In this document: positions 18,930 through 27,525 of the stretch, piece by piece | How the letters are laid out: each line of letters opens with the position of its first letter | How positions within the stretch are numbered: position 1 is the stretch's first letter | Source of the DNA: Deefgea salmonis | Lineage (GTDB): Bacteria; Pseudomonadota; Gammaproteobacteria; Burkholderiales; Chitinibacteraceae | Assembly (NCBI RefSeq): GCF_020531905.1 | Contig: NZ_JAJAWG010000006.1 | Coordinates: 124,001-188,000 of the forward strand | Reading direction: 5' to 3' | Length of the DNA: 64,000 bases | The notes under the pieces: generated by a model | The model's input: the letters and a program-made list of their open reading frames with translations, nothing else | Told to the model about the DNA's origin: nothing | Databases searched by the model: none | Translations under genes and position numbers: made by a program

Positions 18930-18984
18930 CTTGAAAACATGAAAGGCCGCTACCTGATGGTTAGCGGCCTTTCATGTTTTCAAG
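18930..18984 (+). terminator. Long perfect hairpin downstream of glmS
   Basis: A 23-bp perfect inverted repeat (arms 18930-18952 and 18962-18984, core AAAGGCCGCTA/TAGCGGCCTTT) with a 9-base loop. It lies 128 bases past the glmS stop. The T-rich part is inside the arm (TTTCATGTTTTC) rather than after it, so termination is plausible but not textbook. RNase III processing is another possibility. Confidence 0.65.
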
Positions 18985-19086
18985 CTTTGTTATCGACACC
19001 TCGGCGATAGCGGACATCTAAAAAATTATTTTCCTTAAGTTTTTTCGCTACCGTTAGTGTCCATATTTAGCAGCACACCGCATCAT

Positions 19087-20340
19087 TTAAACGGTGACAT
19101 GCCGAGGTAAACCCAATGAAATCAGCGCGGCTAAGGCAATAAAGGCCGCCGAGATCCACAGGCACGCCGCCAAACCCGCGCTTTGGTAGACCCAGCCCGA
19201 CAACACGGTGCCGATGAGTCGCCCCATCGCATTGGCCATATAGTAAAAACCAACGTCGAGCGATGCGCCGTCCTCTTTGGCGTAGCTGACGATCAAATAG
19301 CTGTGTAATGATGAATTGATCGCAAACAGTACGCCAAACAACAGCAAACCACCAATGAGTATGACCGCCAAGCCATTACCCAGAATCACGCCCAAGGCAA
19401 TACCCGCAGTTAATATAGCGAGCGGAATCGCCCACCGCATCGCGGCGCGGCCATCGGGGACTTTGCCAGATTTTTTGCCGGTGAAATACGGCGCAATCGA
19501 TTGCACCATGCCGTAGCCAATCACCCAGCAGGCAAAGAATGTACCGACAGCCCAATCGGCCCAGCCTAAAGTCGTGGCCATGAATACGGGCAATGCCACG
19601 ACAAACCACACATCGCGCGCGCCAAACAAGAACAACCGCGCTGCTGACAAAATATTCACCGCACGGCTACTGGAAAAAATCTCGCCAAATTTGGGCTTAT
19701 TTTTCGCCTTGCCCAAATCGGATTTCAGACTCAGCAGACTGGCAATCCACACCAGCAATAACACGCCGGCCATCGCCCACATTGCACCGGCAAAGCCCAA
19801 AGTGGCAAGTAACACCCCGCCCAAGAAAAACCCCACGCCTTTGAGCGCATTTTTTGAACCCGTCAGCAGCGCCACCCAGTGATACAGCCGGCTTTCATAA
19901 GCCGCTTCGCCGGCTGGCCGCTGAGTTTTAGCACTAGCCGCGCCCGCAGGCAGCAGTGCCTTGATGCCGCTCTTGGCGCTCATTTTATTCAAATCTTTGG
20001 CAATCCCCGACAGTGCCTGCGCCGCCATCACCCACGGCACCGTCAGCATCGCCGTTGGCACCGTTAGCGCCAGCAGCGCAATCACTTGCAGGCCAAGACC
20101 GATATTCATCGTTTTATTCAGTCCAATCCGCGCCCCCAACCAGCCACCGACCAAATTGGTGATCACGCCAAAAATCTCATAAAACAAAAACAGCAGCGCG
20201 ATATTGAGCGGAGAAAAACCCAGTTGATGAAAATGCAGCACCACCAACATCCGCAGCGCCCCATCAGTCAGCGTAAACGCCCAGTAGTTACCGGTGATGA
20301 TGAGGTATTGGCGGATTTGTGGGGGGAGTGTGGAGAACAT
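19087..20340 (-). CDS. arsJ: Organoarsenical efflux MFS transporter ArsJ
   Basis: About 417 residues, 12 hydrophobic segments, major facilitator fold. The N-terminal part (PPQIRQYLIITGNYWAFTL, TDGALRMLVVLHFHQLG) and DLNKMSAKSGIKALLP are typical of ArsJ. ArsJ exports 1-arseno-3-phosphoglycerate, the unstable product made when GAPDH uses arsenate; a GAPDH gene lies upstream on the same strand and an ArsR gene is divergent, which fits the known module. A GIY-YIG-like gene separates arsJ from GAPDH here. The frame is open to 20400. I chose the ATG at 20340 from alignment to memory of the family; the ribosome-binding site is weak (AAAGA). Confidence 0.88.
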   Translation of the reverse strand: MFSTLPPQIRQYLIITGNYWAFTLTDGALRMLVVLHFHQLGFSPLNIALLFLFYEIFGVITNLVGGWLGARIGLNKTMNIGLGLQVIALLALTVPTAMLTVPWVMAAQALSGIAKDLNKMSAKSGIKALLPAGAASAKTQRPAGEAAYESRLYHWVALLTGSKNALKGVGFFLGGVLLATLGFAGAMWAMAGVLLLVWIASLLSLKSDLGKAKNKPKFGEIFSSSRAVNILSAARLFLFGARDVWFVVALPVFMATTLGWADWAVGTFFACWVIGYGMVQSIAPYFTGKKSGKVPDGRAAMRWAIPLAILTAGIALGVILGNGLAVILIGGLLLFGVLFAINSSLHSYLIVSYAKEDGASLDVGFYYMANAMGRLIGTVLSGWVYQSAGLAACLWISAAFIALAALISLGLPRHVTV

Positions 20341-20474
20341 TTGAGTCTTTAGGGTATTGGCTTTTATGCCTTGTTTATAAATATCTACAGAGTAATACAT
20401 GCCATACAGTAGTCCAATTAAGGCTGTGTAATTGGAAGGCGTTATGTGCGATTACGCTGTACTGATCGTGCTTA

Positions 20475-21395
20475 CTAGGCTGTGCTAGTAATTACCCCTT
20501 TCATTTTTATGCTTCCACCTTTGCCATCGGCACTATGAAAAAATCCCCATCTATTTTCATGACTACATAAGTCAACTTGACAAATATGATGATCACTTGG
20601 CTTGATGACATCAGAGTAAAGCTTAAAACGTAATTCATCAGTATTAATTTCTACTACTAACCCTGAGAAATCCAGCTTATAGCAGCTTTGCAAAATCTTA
20701 TGCGATGAAGATGGAAACGATTTTTTATAAATTTCATTATATTTTGGTTGAAAATATCGAATTAATCCGGCTTCAATAAGGTTAATTTGCTGCTCTTTAG
20801 TAAGTGGGTTGTTAAGTATATTAAAATAACGATTCTCATCGACTTTACTTGCCTCTTCAAAGTCGACTTCACTTAATCCAATACCATCCATTTTACTTAT
20901 TATTCTATAATCGCAGTACTCAAAAGTTAGGACAAAAATCTCGCTTTCTGGATTGTTATATTGTTCATCTGCTAGTATTTTTTGAAGTGTTGAATGACTT
21001 TGTAATCTTTGGTGTGCGATTCTATTTCCATTTCCGTATGATTGGCCAATATATAGTACTTCAAGATGCCCTAACTGTTCATTCTCTATGTGCATTCCGT
21101 TTATAACGAATAGCATGTTTGCAGGTAACGTCCTGACTATATTATCGTTACTGTCGATGGTTTCAATTTGTCGATGAGGATAATTGGAGAGTCTTAAACC
21201 AACGGCACCATCTACTAGCTCGAATTCACTACTGAAAGACAGCTTATGCTGAATGCCATTTATTCGATAGCAAATGTGTCCGGAAATTTTTCCATCACTG
21301 TATTCAAATGTAGACTCTAGAAAGCTCAAACTTGGTATTTTTGTAATTACATAAATGTGGCAATTGTCAGAAATTTCTTTCTCTTTGGCATTCAT
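20475..21395 (-). CDS. GIY-YIG-like domain protein inside the arsenate locus
   Basis: 306 residues from the ATG at 21395, which has a strong GGGAGG site 5 bases before it; the frame extends to 21497 without such a site. The central part reads LEVLYIGQSYGNGNRIAHQR then LQSHSTLQKIL, resembling the YIG strand, the catalytic Arg and the following His of GIY-YIG nucleases. Near residue 240 is LIRYFQPKYNEIYKKSFP. The first GIY strand is not obvious, so activity is uncertain. AT-rich compared with its neighbours and flanked by AT-rich spacers, suggesting later insertion. Not part of known ars modules that I am aware of. Confidence 0.7.
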   Translation of the reverse strand: MNAKEKEISDNCHIYVITKIPSLSFLESTFEYSDGKISGHICYRINGIQHKLSFSSEFELVDGAVGLRLSNYPHRQIETIDSNDNIVRTLPANMLFVINGMHIENEQLGHLEVLYIGQSYGNGNRIAHQRLQSHSTLQKILADEQYNNPESEIFVLTFEYCDYRIISKMDGIGLSEVDFEEASKVDENRYFNILNNPLTKEQQINLIEAGLIRYFQPKYNEIYKKSFPSSSHKILQSCYKLDFSGLVVEINTDELRFKLYSDVIKPSDHHICQVDLCSHENRWGFFHSADGKGGSIKMKGVITSTA

Positions 21396-21567
21396 TGAAC
21401 CTCCCGAAGTTAACTGATTTGCAGACGTCATTAGCCAACTCTTTGAAAATAAACTAACAACATGTTCGGATAAGTTTCTTTTTACTGGGCCTTTCATTTT
21501 TTTATTCCAATTAATATATTTATTTTTTTAATTAATAATTACGTCGCAACAATACCTACAAAGGTAT

Positions 21568-22590
21568 TTACTGATCAGCCAACCCTACCTGCCGCACCAA
21601 CTCAGCCGTGCGGTTTACATAGCCCCATTCATTGTCGTACCACGCGTAGAGTTTGAGTTGCGTGCCGTTGATGACCATGGTGGATAGCGCGTCGATGATG
21701 GATGATCTAGCGTCGCCGCGATAATCGATCGACACCAGTGGGCGTGTCTCAAAGCCTAAAATGTTTTTCAGATACGTTTCTGATGCAGCTTTCAGTAGAC
21801 CGTTCACTTCGTCCACCGTGGTGGCGCGTTCTAGCTCGAATACGCAATCAGTCAACGAGGCATTGGTGAGCGGCACGCGTACGGCGTGGCCGTTGAGGCG
21901 GCCTTTCAGTTCGGGGAAGATTTCGGTGATCGCAGTGGCCGAACCGGTCGACGTGGGGATCAAACTGGTGCCGCAGGCGCGCGCACGGCGCAGGTCTTTA
22001 TGCGGTGCATCGATGATGGTTTGGGTGTTGGTCAGATCGTGAATCGTCGTCATGCTGCCGTGGCGAATACCGATTTGCTGGTGAATCACTTTCACTACCG
22101 GCGCAAGGCAATTGGTGGTGCAGCTGGCCGCCGTGACGATGCGGTGAATCGCGGGATCAAACAAATGGTCATTCACGCCAACAACGACATTGAGTACGCC
22201 CGCTTCTTTGACCGGCGCGGTAACAACCACGCGTTTCACGCCTTGGTCTAAGTAAGCTTGCAGTAGTGCGGTGGTGCGCATTTTGCCCGATGCTTCGATG
22301 ACCACATCGCAGCCCGACCAGTCAGTTTCCCCGATGGCTTTGTTGCGTGTGGTTTTGATGCGTGCGATTTTATTAGACGCATCAGCAATCACAATGTCGT
22401 CGCCGTCGGTACCCGCTTCATATACCCAGCGTCCATGTACTGAGTCGAAGTTGAGTAAATGCGCCAACGTTGCCGCATCGCCAGCGGGGTCGTTGATCTG
22501 CACAAATTCAATTTCTGGCCAGCCCCATGCTGCACGTAATGTTAAACGTCCCATACGGCCAAAGCCGTTAATGCCTACTTTGATTGACAT
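21568..22590 (-). CDS. gap: ArsJ-associated glyceraldehyde-3-phosphate dehydrogenase
   Basis: 340 residues from the ATG at 22590 ([16 protein letters not shown]); the longer frame to 22734 runs through the regulatory region and is rejected. NAD-binding GFGRMGR is at the N-terminus, and the catalytic Cys lies in [13 protein letters not shown] near residue 150, followed by the catalytic-His region ([12 protein letters not shown]). The C-terminus has [18 protein letters not shown] and [11 protein letters not shown]. In ars operons this enzyme adds arsenate to glyceraldehyde-3-phosphate, and ArsJ exports the product. The arsR-linked, divergent position supports that role over central glycolysis. 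Confidence 0.93.
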   Translation of the reverse strand: MSIKVGINGFGRMGRLTLRAAWGWPEIEFVQINDPAGDAATLAHLLNFDSVHGRWVYEAGTDGDDIVIADASNKIARIKTTRNKAIGETDWSGCDVVIEASGKMRTTALLQAYLDQGVKRVVVTAPVKEAGVLNVVVGVNDHLFDPAIHRIVTAASCTTNCLAPVVKVIHQQIGIRHGSMTTIHDLTNTQTIIDAPHKDLRRARACGTSLIPTSTGSATAITEIFPELKGRLNGHAVRVPLTNASLTDCVFELERATTVDEVNGLLKAASETYLKNILGFETRPLVSIDYRGDARSSIIDALSTMVINGTQLKLYAWYDNEWGYVNRTAELVRQVGLADQ

Positions 22591-22770
22591 CGTGTTCTCG
22601 ATATAAATAATTTTAATAACGTCGCGTCGATCAAAAGACGTTCCAAAAAATCGAACTTTAATGACTGGATTAAGTCTTTGATCGCCATTGATTTGATGCT
22701 TGCTGTACGGACTATTTTGTTTTGCATCCGCCAACCGTCAGCAACTGGATGGCGACAGTGAAGAATAACA

Positions 22771-22796
22771 ATACAATATTTCAAACATTATTGTAT
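22771..22796. promoter_or_regulatory. Probable ArsR operator between arsR and GAPDH
   Basis: A perfect 8-bp inverted repeat, ATACAATA and TATTGTAT, separated by 10 bases, lies 9 bases before the arsR ATG. It lies in the only intergenic region shared by the divergent arsR and GAPDH genes. ArsR-family dimers bind such AT-rich palindromes over promoters. A TATAGT at about 22794 could be the arsR -10 box. Confidence 0.65.
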
Positions 22797-22805
22797 AGTT
22801 GAATT

Positions 22806-23180
22806 ATGGAAAAATTAATTGCAACGACTATTTTTGAGTCACTTTCGTCAGGTATTCGCTTGGACACCTACCGTTTATTGGTGCGCCAAGGCCATACCGG
22901 CATGGTGGCTGGAGAGATTGCGACCGAGCTCGGTTTGCCAGCGAGCAATATGTCGTTTCATCTTAAAGCGATGACACAAGCTAAAATTTTGACTGTCGAG
23001 CAAGAAGGCCGTTATATGCGCTATCGGGCCGATTTGGCGATTATGCAAGATCTGATTGCTTACCTGACCGAAGCATGTTGCGACGGCCAGCCAAAGCAAT
23101 GCTTTCCCGCGTCAACACTGCCTTGCGTCAACGACGATAAATCGTTAGCAGGCGATAAGCCTACAGAGTCCCTGCCGTGA
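22806..23180 (+). CDS. arsR: ArsR/SmtB-family transcriptional repressor
   Basis: 124 residues, winged-helix repressor. The recognition helix region is LGLPASNMSFHLKAMTQAKILTVEQEGRYMRYRAD (about 43-75). Cysteines at 91, 92, 99 and 107 (EACCDGQPKQCF) lie in the C-terminal region, where several ArsR proteins bind As(III) through a Cys pair plus a third Cys, rather than in the alpha-3 helix CxC of the E. coli type. Binding As(III) would release the operator at 22771-22796 and induce both arsR and the GAPDH-arsJ genes. Confidence 0.9.
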   Translation: MEKLIATTIFESLSSGIRLDTYRLLVRQGHTGMVAGEIATELGLPASNMSFHLKAMTQAKILTVEQEGRYMRYRADLAIMQDLIAYLTEACCDGQPKQCFPASTLPCVNDDKSLAGDKPTESLP

Positions 23181-23221
23181 AGCTGATAAACTAAGCGGCA
23201 ATTCATTTGGGAGTTGTCATT

Positions 23222-24640
23222 ATGCTCAATGCACTGCAACAGCAACTCAGCAAAGGACAGGAACGACGTCAAACAGCGCCGATGGCCGCGCATGCGACTT
23301 TAGGCAATATTGATCGCGATCCACTCGAACTTTTAGTGGCCAGTAGCCAAGGCCGAATTGAGCGCTTAGTTCCACTGCGCTATGGCCGAATGCTGGTGTC
23401 GCCATTTACCTTTTTCCGTGGCGCAGCCATGCTGCAAGCGCATGATTTAGCAACGACGCCATACAGCGGCATCATTCAACAAATTTGTGGTGATGCGCAT
23501 TTAGCTAACTTTGGTGGCTTTGCTTCACCCGAGCGCACGCTATTATTTGATCTGAATGATTTTGATGAAACCCACCCGGGGCCTTGGGAATGGGATCTCA
23601 AACGCTTGACGGCCAGCTTTGTTTTGGCTTCACGCAGTTCTGGGTTTTCTGCCGCAGCGGCCGATGAAACCATCTACCGTTTGGTACGTAGTTATCAACA
23701 TTGGATCGGGCAATACGCCGAACAAGGTGCGATGCAAATTTGGTACGACCAAATTAGTTATGAACGATTATTGGCCCACACAACCGACAAAGACGCACGT
23801 AAGCAACTAAGCAAAGAAATGAAGCGTGCCCAAAAGCGCACCCACGAACGTTTACTGCCCAAAATCAGTAGCAAGGTGGATGGCCGCTGGCAAATTAACG
23901 ATGAATTGCCGGCTTTATTTCATATTTTTGGGGAAAACTGCATTTTTGGTGCGCAAGAGCGGGAAATTTTACTGGGTAATCGCCAAGCATTAGCTCAGCA
24001 GCTTTTCAGTGAATATCAAGAAACCATCAGCATCAGCCACCGCCAATTATTATCCCGTTTTACGATGCAAGATCTGGCTTGCAAAGTCGTCGGCGTGGGC
24101 AGTGTCGGCACGCGTTGCTTGGCCTTACTGATGACCGATGAGCAAGATAAGCCCCTGTTTTTACAAATCAAAGAAGCGCGTCCTTCAGTGCTCGCGCCGT
24201 ATGTACCCAGCGGCGTCTCAGCGTATCGCAATGAAGGGCAGCGTGTGGTGGTTGGTAAGCGCTTGATGCAAGCGTTTAGCGATATTTTTTTGGGCTGGTC
24301 TAGCGCCGGCAACCATCATTTTTACTTCCGCCAATTGCGCGATATGAAAATCTCCCCCGCTATCGACAGCTACACCCCATCAATGATGACGCTGTACGGT
24401 GAGTTATGTGGCTGGGTGCTGGCTCGAGCGCATGCGCGCAGCGGTGGCTTTGCGGGTGAAATTGCGGGCTATCTGGGTGAAGATGATGAATTTGCCATGA
24501 CCATGATGCGCTATGCGCGCAACTATGCCGATCAAAGCGAACGGGATTACGCGCTATTTCAAGCTGCCTGCAAAAGTGGTCGACTACAAGCACAATCAGA
24601 AGCCGATTTTGTCAGTAGCATTAGCAGCCAAGCCACTTAG
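23222..24640 (+). CDS. DUF2252 family protein
   Basis: 472 residues from the ATG at 23222 (GGGAG upstream; a GTG/ATG extension to 23207 is less likely). DUF2252 features: RYGRMLVSPFTFFRGAA near residue 60, CGDAHLANFGGFASPERTLLFDLNDFDETHPGPWEWDLKRL near 95-135, GVGSVGTRC near 300, and a C-terminal YADQSERDYALF. The family has a kinase-like fold, with a GDxHxxNxG motif resembling the aminoglycoside-phosphotransferase loop, but no proven substrate. Monocistronic with its own terminator. No link to the arsenate genes is evident beyond adjacency. Confidence 0.9.
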   Translation: MLNALQQQLSKGQERRQTAPMAAHATLGNIDRDPLELLVASSQGRIERLVPLRYGRMLVSPFTFFRGAAMLQAHDLATTPYSGIIQQICGDAHLANFGGFASPERTLLFDLNDFDETHPGPWEWDLKRLTASFVLASRSSGFSAAAADETIYRLVRSYQHWIGQYAEQGAMQIWYDQISYERLLAHTTDKDARKQLSKEMKRAQKRTHERLLPKISSKVDGRWQINDELPALFHIFGENCIFGAQEREILLGNRQALAQQLFSEYQETISISHRQLLSRFTMQDLACKVVGVGSVGTRCLALLMTDEQDKPLFLQIKEARPSVLAPYVPSGVSAYRNEGQRVVVGKRLMQAFSDIFLGWSSAGNHHFYFRQLRDMKISPAIDSYTPSMMTLYGELCGWVLARAHARSGGFAGEIAGYLGEDDEFAMTMMRYARNYADQSERDYALFQAACKSGRLQAQSEADFVSSISSQAT

Positions 24641-24665
24641 CGCAAAATTACAGCGCCAATAACAA

Positions 24666-24690
24666 CCCAAGCGAAAGCGCCTCGCTTGGG
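24666..24690 (+). terminator. Hairpin terminator after the DUF2252 gene
   Basis: A 9-bp perfect stem CCCAAGCGA/TCGCTTGGG with a 7-base loop, followed by CTTAATTT. The T tract is short. It sits between convergent genes and may work in both directions. Confidence 0.65.
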
Positions 24691-24717
24691 CTTAATTTAC
24701 AGCGGCGATCAAGCACC

Positions 24718-25326
24718 TTAGACGGTAGCGACAGGCAAGGGCAGGCATTCAATGCGAGTCAGACTGCCATTTTGCAAGCGGAAAAATGCATCTTGCGGCA
24801 TATCTTGCCCCCAAAGTGCTGCGGGCGACAATTGAGCATAGATCCCCCGTAAAATACGCCCTAACAAGCCATGCGCCACCACAATGAACTGGTCCGGCAA
24901 GGTGTCATCGGCCAACCAGTTTTCCAGTCGTTGCACCACATCGGCATAGGGCTCACAACCGGGTGCTTGAAAATACCAATCTGGTAGTGCTGACAAGTGA
25001 GGGTATTGCGTATGCAAGGTTTGAACTTGTTGCTGCTCCCACTCACCAAAACCGACTTCAATCAAACGAGGTTCTGGTTGGATACTGCGACTGGCTAAGC
25101 CAAGCTCGGCGCAAACCAGTTCTGCAGTCTGCATAGCTCTGCCCAGTGGACTGGCGAACACTGGCCAGTTGTCCAGCGAGCCAAGCTCTGCCCGTAAAGT
25201 CGCGCCCATCGCCCGCGCTTGCGCCACACCTAGGTCAGTCAGCGCGGAATCACAATGCCCTTGCATGCGACGTTCGAGATTCAATTTCGTTTGTCCATGC
25301 CGCAGCAAATAGATGGTACGTGACAT
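24718..25326 (-). CDS. Histidine phosphatase (phosphoglycerate mutase-like) protein
   Basis: 202 residues from the ATG at 25326 (GAGGGG 7 bases upstream). The N-terminal catalytic LLRHGQTKLNLERRMQG carries the phospho-accepting His, followed by SPLGRAMQTAELV, then IEVGFGEWE, and the second His in VVAHGLLGRILRG. This matches the small bacterial branch of the superfamily that includes CobC/GpmB-like phosphatases. No cobalamin genes are nearby, so the substrate cannot be assigned. Monocistronic, convergent with the DUF2252 gene. Confidence 0.9.
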   Translation of the reverse strand: MSRTIYLLRHGQTKLNLERRMQGHCDSALTDLGVAQARAMGATLRAELGSLDNWPVFASPLGRAMQTAELVCAELGLASRSIQPEPRLIEVGFGEWEQQQVQTLHTQYPHLSALPDWYFQAPGCEPYADVVQRLENWLADDTLPDQFIVVAHGLLGRILRGIYAQLSPAALWGQDMPQDAFFRLQNGSLTRIECLPLPVATV

Positions 25327-25477
25327 CAAAAGCCCCTCAGATCAAAAGGGACAAAGTGTAAAACCTTTTAACTCGAAAGCCCAAGGAAATAACACCAGTG
25401 CTTGACAATACGCCCATTAGGTATTGACCTGCCAAGCATAATTTTAAAGCCTTGCATCGTAATACCAATCATTATTT

Positions 25478-25776
25478 GGCAATGTTCAGATTTGGTGTTG
25501 ATGCTGTGCCGCGCTCGTCGAGCTGGGGCTTAAAATCCCGTTTAAGCGCACCGAGTGCGAAGAGAGACAAACAGTTTTATCGTTTGGCTCACGACAATCG
25601 AGGGCACAGCGGAGCTGGGCGCGCTCGGGTCGCCTTTCTTTTCCCCCATTTTAGCTACGCAGAAACTTCGTTTTCTTTGGCGAGTCAAAGAAAATGGGGT
25701 CCCCGTCGCGGACTGCGACTGTAAACAGCCGTGCCGCAGGCACTTAAAACCATCAACACGTAATCTGAACATTGCC
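25478..25776. mobile_element. 299-bp miniature transposon-like element with 8-bp target duplication (family B)
   Basis: The arms at 25478-25503 and 25751-25776 form a 26-bp terminal inverted repeat with two mismatches; both ends begin GGCAATGTTCAGATT. CATTATTT directly flanks both sides (25470-25477 and 25777-25784) as a perfect 8-bp duplication. Inside is a hairpin of CCCCATTTT and AAAATGGGG around 25650-25695, but no transposase frame. An 8-bp duplication and GG-starting ends recall IS1595-type elements, which is inference only. Together with the flanks it fills most of the gene-free 25327-26021 stretch. Confidence 0.88.
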
Positions 25777-25922
25777 CATTATTTAGCCTGATATTTTTCG
25801 CAAAATTCGACACCCCGAAAATGACCGAGAAATTCAACATGCCAGCCAATATGGCATAATTTTTAAACCGAGCTGATGATGCGTTTACTGCAAAAACCAA
25901 TAAAAACCGCATATTTGTCGGC

Positions 25923-25979
25923 ACGGGCTCGCCCGCGAAGGCGAGCTAAATAAAAAAACCGTCGTGGGCAAGCCCGCTG
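25923..25979. repeat. REP-like palindromic pair
   Basis: CGGGCTCGCCCGCGA (left) and TCGTGGGCAAGCCCG (right, inverted) form an imperfect inverted pair about 20 bases apart. They closely resemble the Pseudomonas-type REP core GCGGGCTTGCCCGCGA. It lies just past the 3' end of the isomerase gene at 26022. Such pairs are moved by RAYT transposases; none is in this window. Confidence 0.6.
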
Positions 25980-26021
25980 CTACGCCGCTTTTCTGAAGCA
26001 CAGACATAATCAAGCAAACCT

Positions 26022-26762
26022 TTATTGCATGAGCACCGAATCAGCGCCGATCAGATCAAACCCTTCTATCTTTGCCGCCCTTACTTTTTGCTGCAAATAG
26101 TGATTCATTCCCTGCCGGGTCGCCGCTTCGTGTAAATACTGCGCGATTTTATTTTGCACCATCGCAAAGTCTAGTCTTTTACCGAGCAGCTTGTGCTCAC
26201 AACGTAAGATATGTAAACCAAATCGCGTTTCTAATAAGCGCGGTGAGATTTCTCCCGCTTGCAGCGCAAACACCACTTTATCAAATTCAGGCACCATCTC
26301 GCCGCGGGAAAACTGCCCTAAGCTGCCCCCCACCTGCCCCGATGGGCAATTTGAATACTGCCTAGCGCATTGCTCAAATAATGCCGGATTTTGCAAAATA
26401 TCGGCCAGAACAGACTCAGCCTTGTCCCGGAGTAATTCCAAAGGAACCGTTTCACTCACTTGAAATAAAATATGACTGGCCGTCATTAATTCACCCTGCA
26501 CAAATGTCGTTGGGTGCTGTTCATACCATTGCAAACAACTGGCGGCATCCGCCTGTGGCACTTTGACTTGGCGCTCTAATAAATTACCAATGACTTCATC
26601 GTCATCTTGACCTTCAATGCCGAGTTTTTGAGCTTCTTGCAGTAAAACTGCCCGCAAAATCACCTCTTTGACCACCTCATCGAGTGTTTTTTCCGGCTGA
26701 GCTTGATGCTCTAATTGAATCGAAGCATCCGTAATATCCACCCCATTGACCGAGATTCCCAT
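26022..26762 (-). CDS. PpiC/NifM-type peptidylprolyl isomerase of the nitrate reductase locus
   Basis: 246 residues from the ATG at 26762, which has AAGGAA 7 bases upstream; the frame extends six codons further. The N-terminal half is helical (SurA_N/NifM-like). Residues 105-200 are a parvulin domain with TASHILFQVSE, LFEQCARQYSNCPSG, GGSLGQFSRGEMVPEFDKVVFAL and ETRFGLHILRCEHK. No signal peptide is seen, so it should act in the cytoplasm, like NifM. It is 70 bp after narI on the same strand. A parvulin gene next to narGHJI is a recurrent arrangement in betaproteobacteria, suggesting a role in maturing the reductase; this is inferred. Confidence 0.9.
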   Translation of the reverse strand: MGISVNGVDITDASIQLEHQAQPEKTLDEVVKEVILRAVLLQEAQKLGIEGQDDDEVIGNLLERQVKVPQADAASCLQWYEQHPTTFVQGELMTASHILFQVSETVPLELLRDKAESVLADILQNPALFEQCARQYSNCPSGQVGGSLGQFSRGEMVPEFDKVVFALQAGEISPRLLETRFGLHILRCEHKLLGKRLDFAMVQNKIAQYLHEAATRQGMNHYLQQKVRAAKIEGFDLIGADSVLMQ

Positions 26763-26832
26763 CGCTATTTCCTTATTCATTAGCCAATAAAAACGGCGAA
26801 CTCAGTTCGCCGTGATCATATTGTCGTGCAAT

Positions 26833-27525
26833 TTAAGCGCGAGGACGCACCAACTGCCAAGCTCGTCCTAGATAAGTCACACTAGCAAAACCACTCCAGA
26901 CATGCACCATACGAGTAAATGGGAAGATAATAAAAAAGGTCATTCCAAAGAATATATGCAGCTGAAACACCAAAGGAGAGCCAATCACAAAAGGCGCAGC
27001 ATCACCACGAAAGGTCACAATGCGCTGTGCCCATTCCATAAACATCACCATCATATCGCCATTTAAATGCGCCATCGACAATGGAATTGTCAATAAACCT
27101 AAGCCTAAAGTCACCAACAACCACAGCAATACTACTTTATCTCGCATTGGTGTCATCGCAGCCAAACGCTCATTGCTAAAGCGGCGATAGAGCAAAATCA
27201 GCAAACCAATAATCCCTAAGCCACCTAAAATCCCCCCTGCCGTCATTGCCAAGATTTGCTTTGCTTCGTGGGTCACGCCCAAGGCTTGCCATACCACCAT
27301 CGGCGTGAGTAGGCCGCCCAAATGCCCCAAAAACACGCCAATAATCCCGATATGAAAGAGGTTTGAACCTAAGCGCAATTGCCCACGATGAATCATTTGC
27401 GTTGATTCGGATCGCCAAGTGTATTGCTCGCGCTCAAAACGAACTAAAGAACCCAAAAGAAAAATAGTCAGCGCGATATAAGGATAAATACCAAAAATAA
27501 AATATTGAAGGTAGTCCATCTTCAA
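26833..27525 (-). CDS. narI: Respiratory nitrate reductase gamma subunit (cytochrome b)
   Basis: 230 residues, five transmembrane helices. This subunit anchors NarGH to the inner membrane and carries the two b hemes that take electrons from quinol. Heme-ligand histidines are visible in LFHIGIIGVFLGHLGGLL near residues 56-70 and in the C-terminal LQLHIFFGMTFFIIFPFTRMVHVWSG. The ATG overlaps the narJ stop by 4 bases, giving translational coupling. The length fits E. coli NarI (225). Confidence 0.95.
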   Translation of the reverse strand: MKMDYLQYFIFGIYPYIALTIFLLGSLVRFEREQYTWRSESTQMIHRGQLRLGSNLFHIGIIGVFLGHLGGLLTPMVVWQALGVTHEAKQILAMTAGGILGGLGIIGLLILLYRRFSNERLAAMTPMRDKVVLLWLLVTLGLGLLTIPLSMAHLNGDMMVMFMEWAQRIVTFRGDAAPFVIGSPLVFQLHIFFGMTFFIIFPFTRMVHVWSGFASVTYLGRAWQLVRPRA

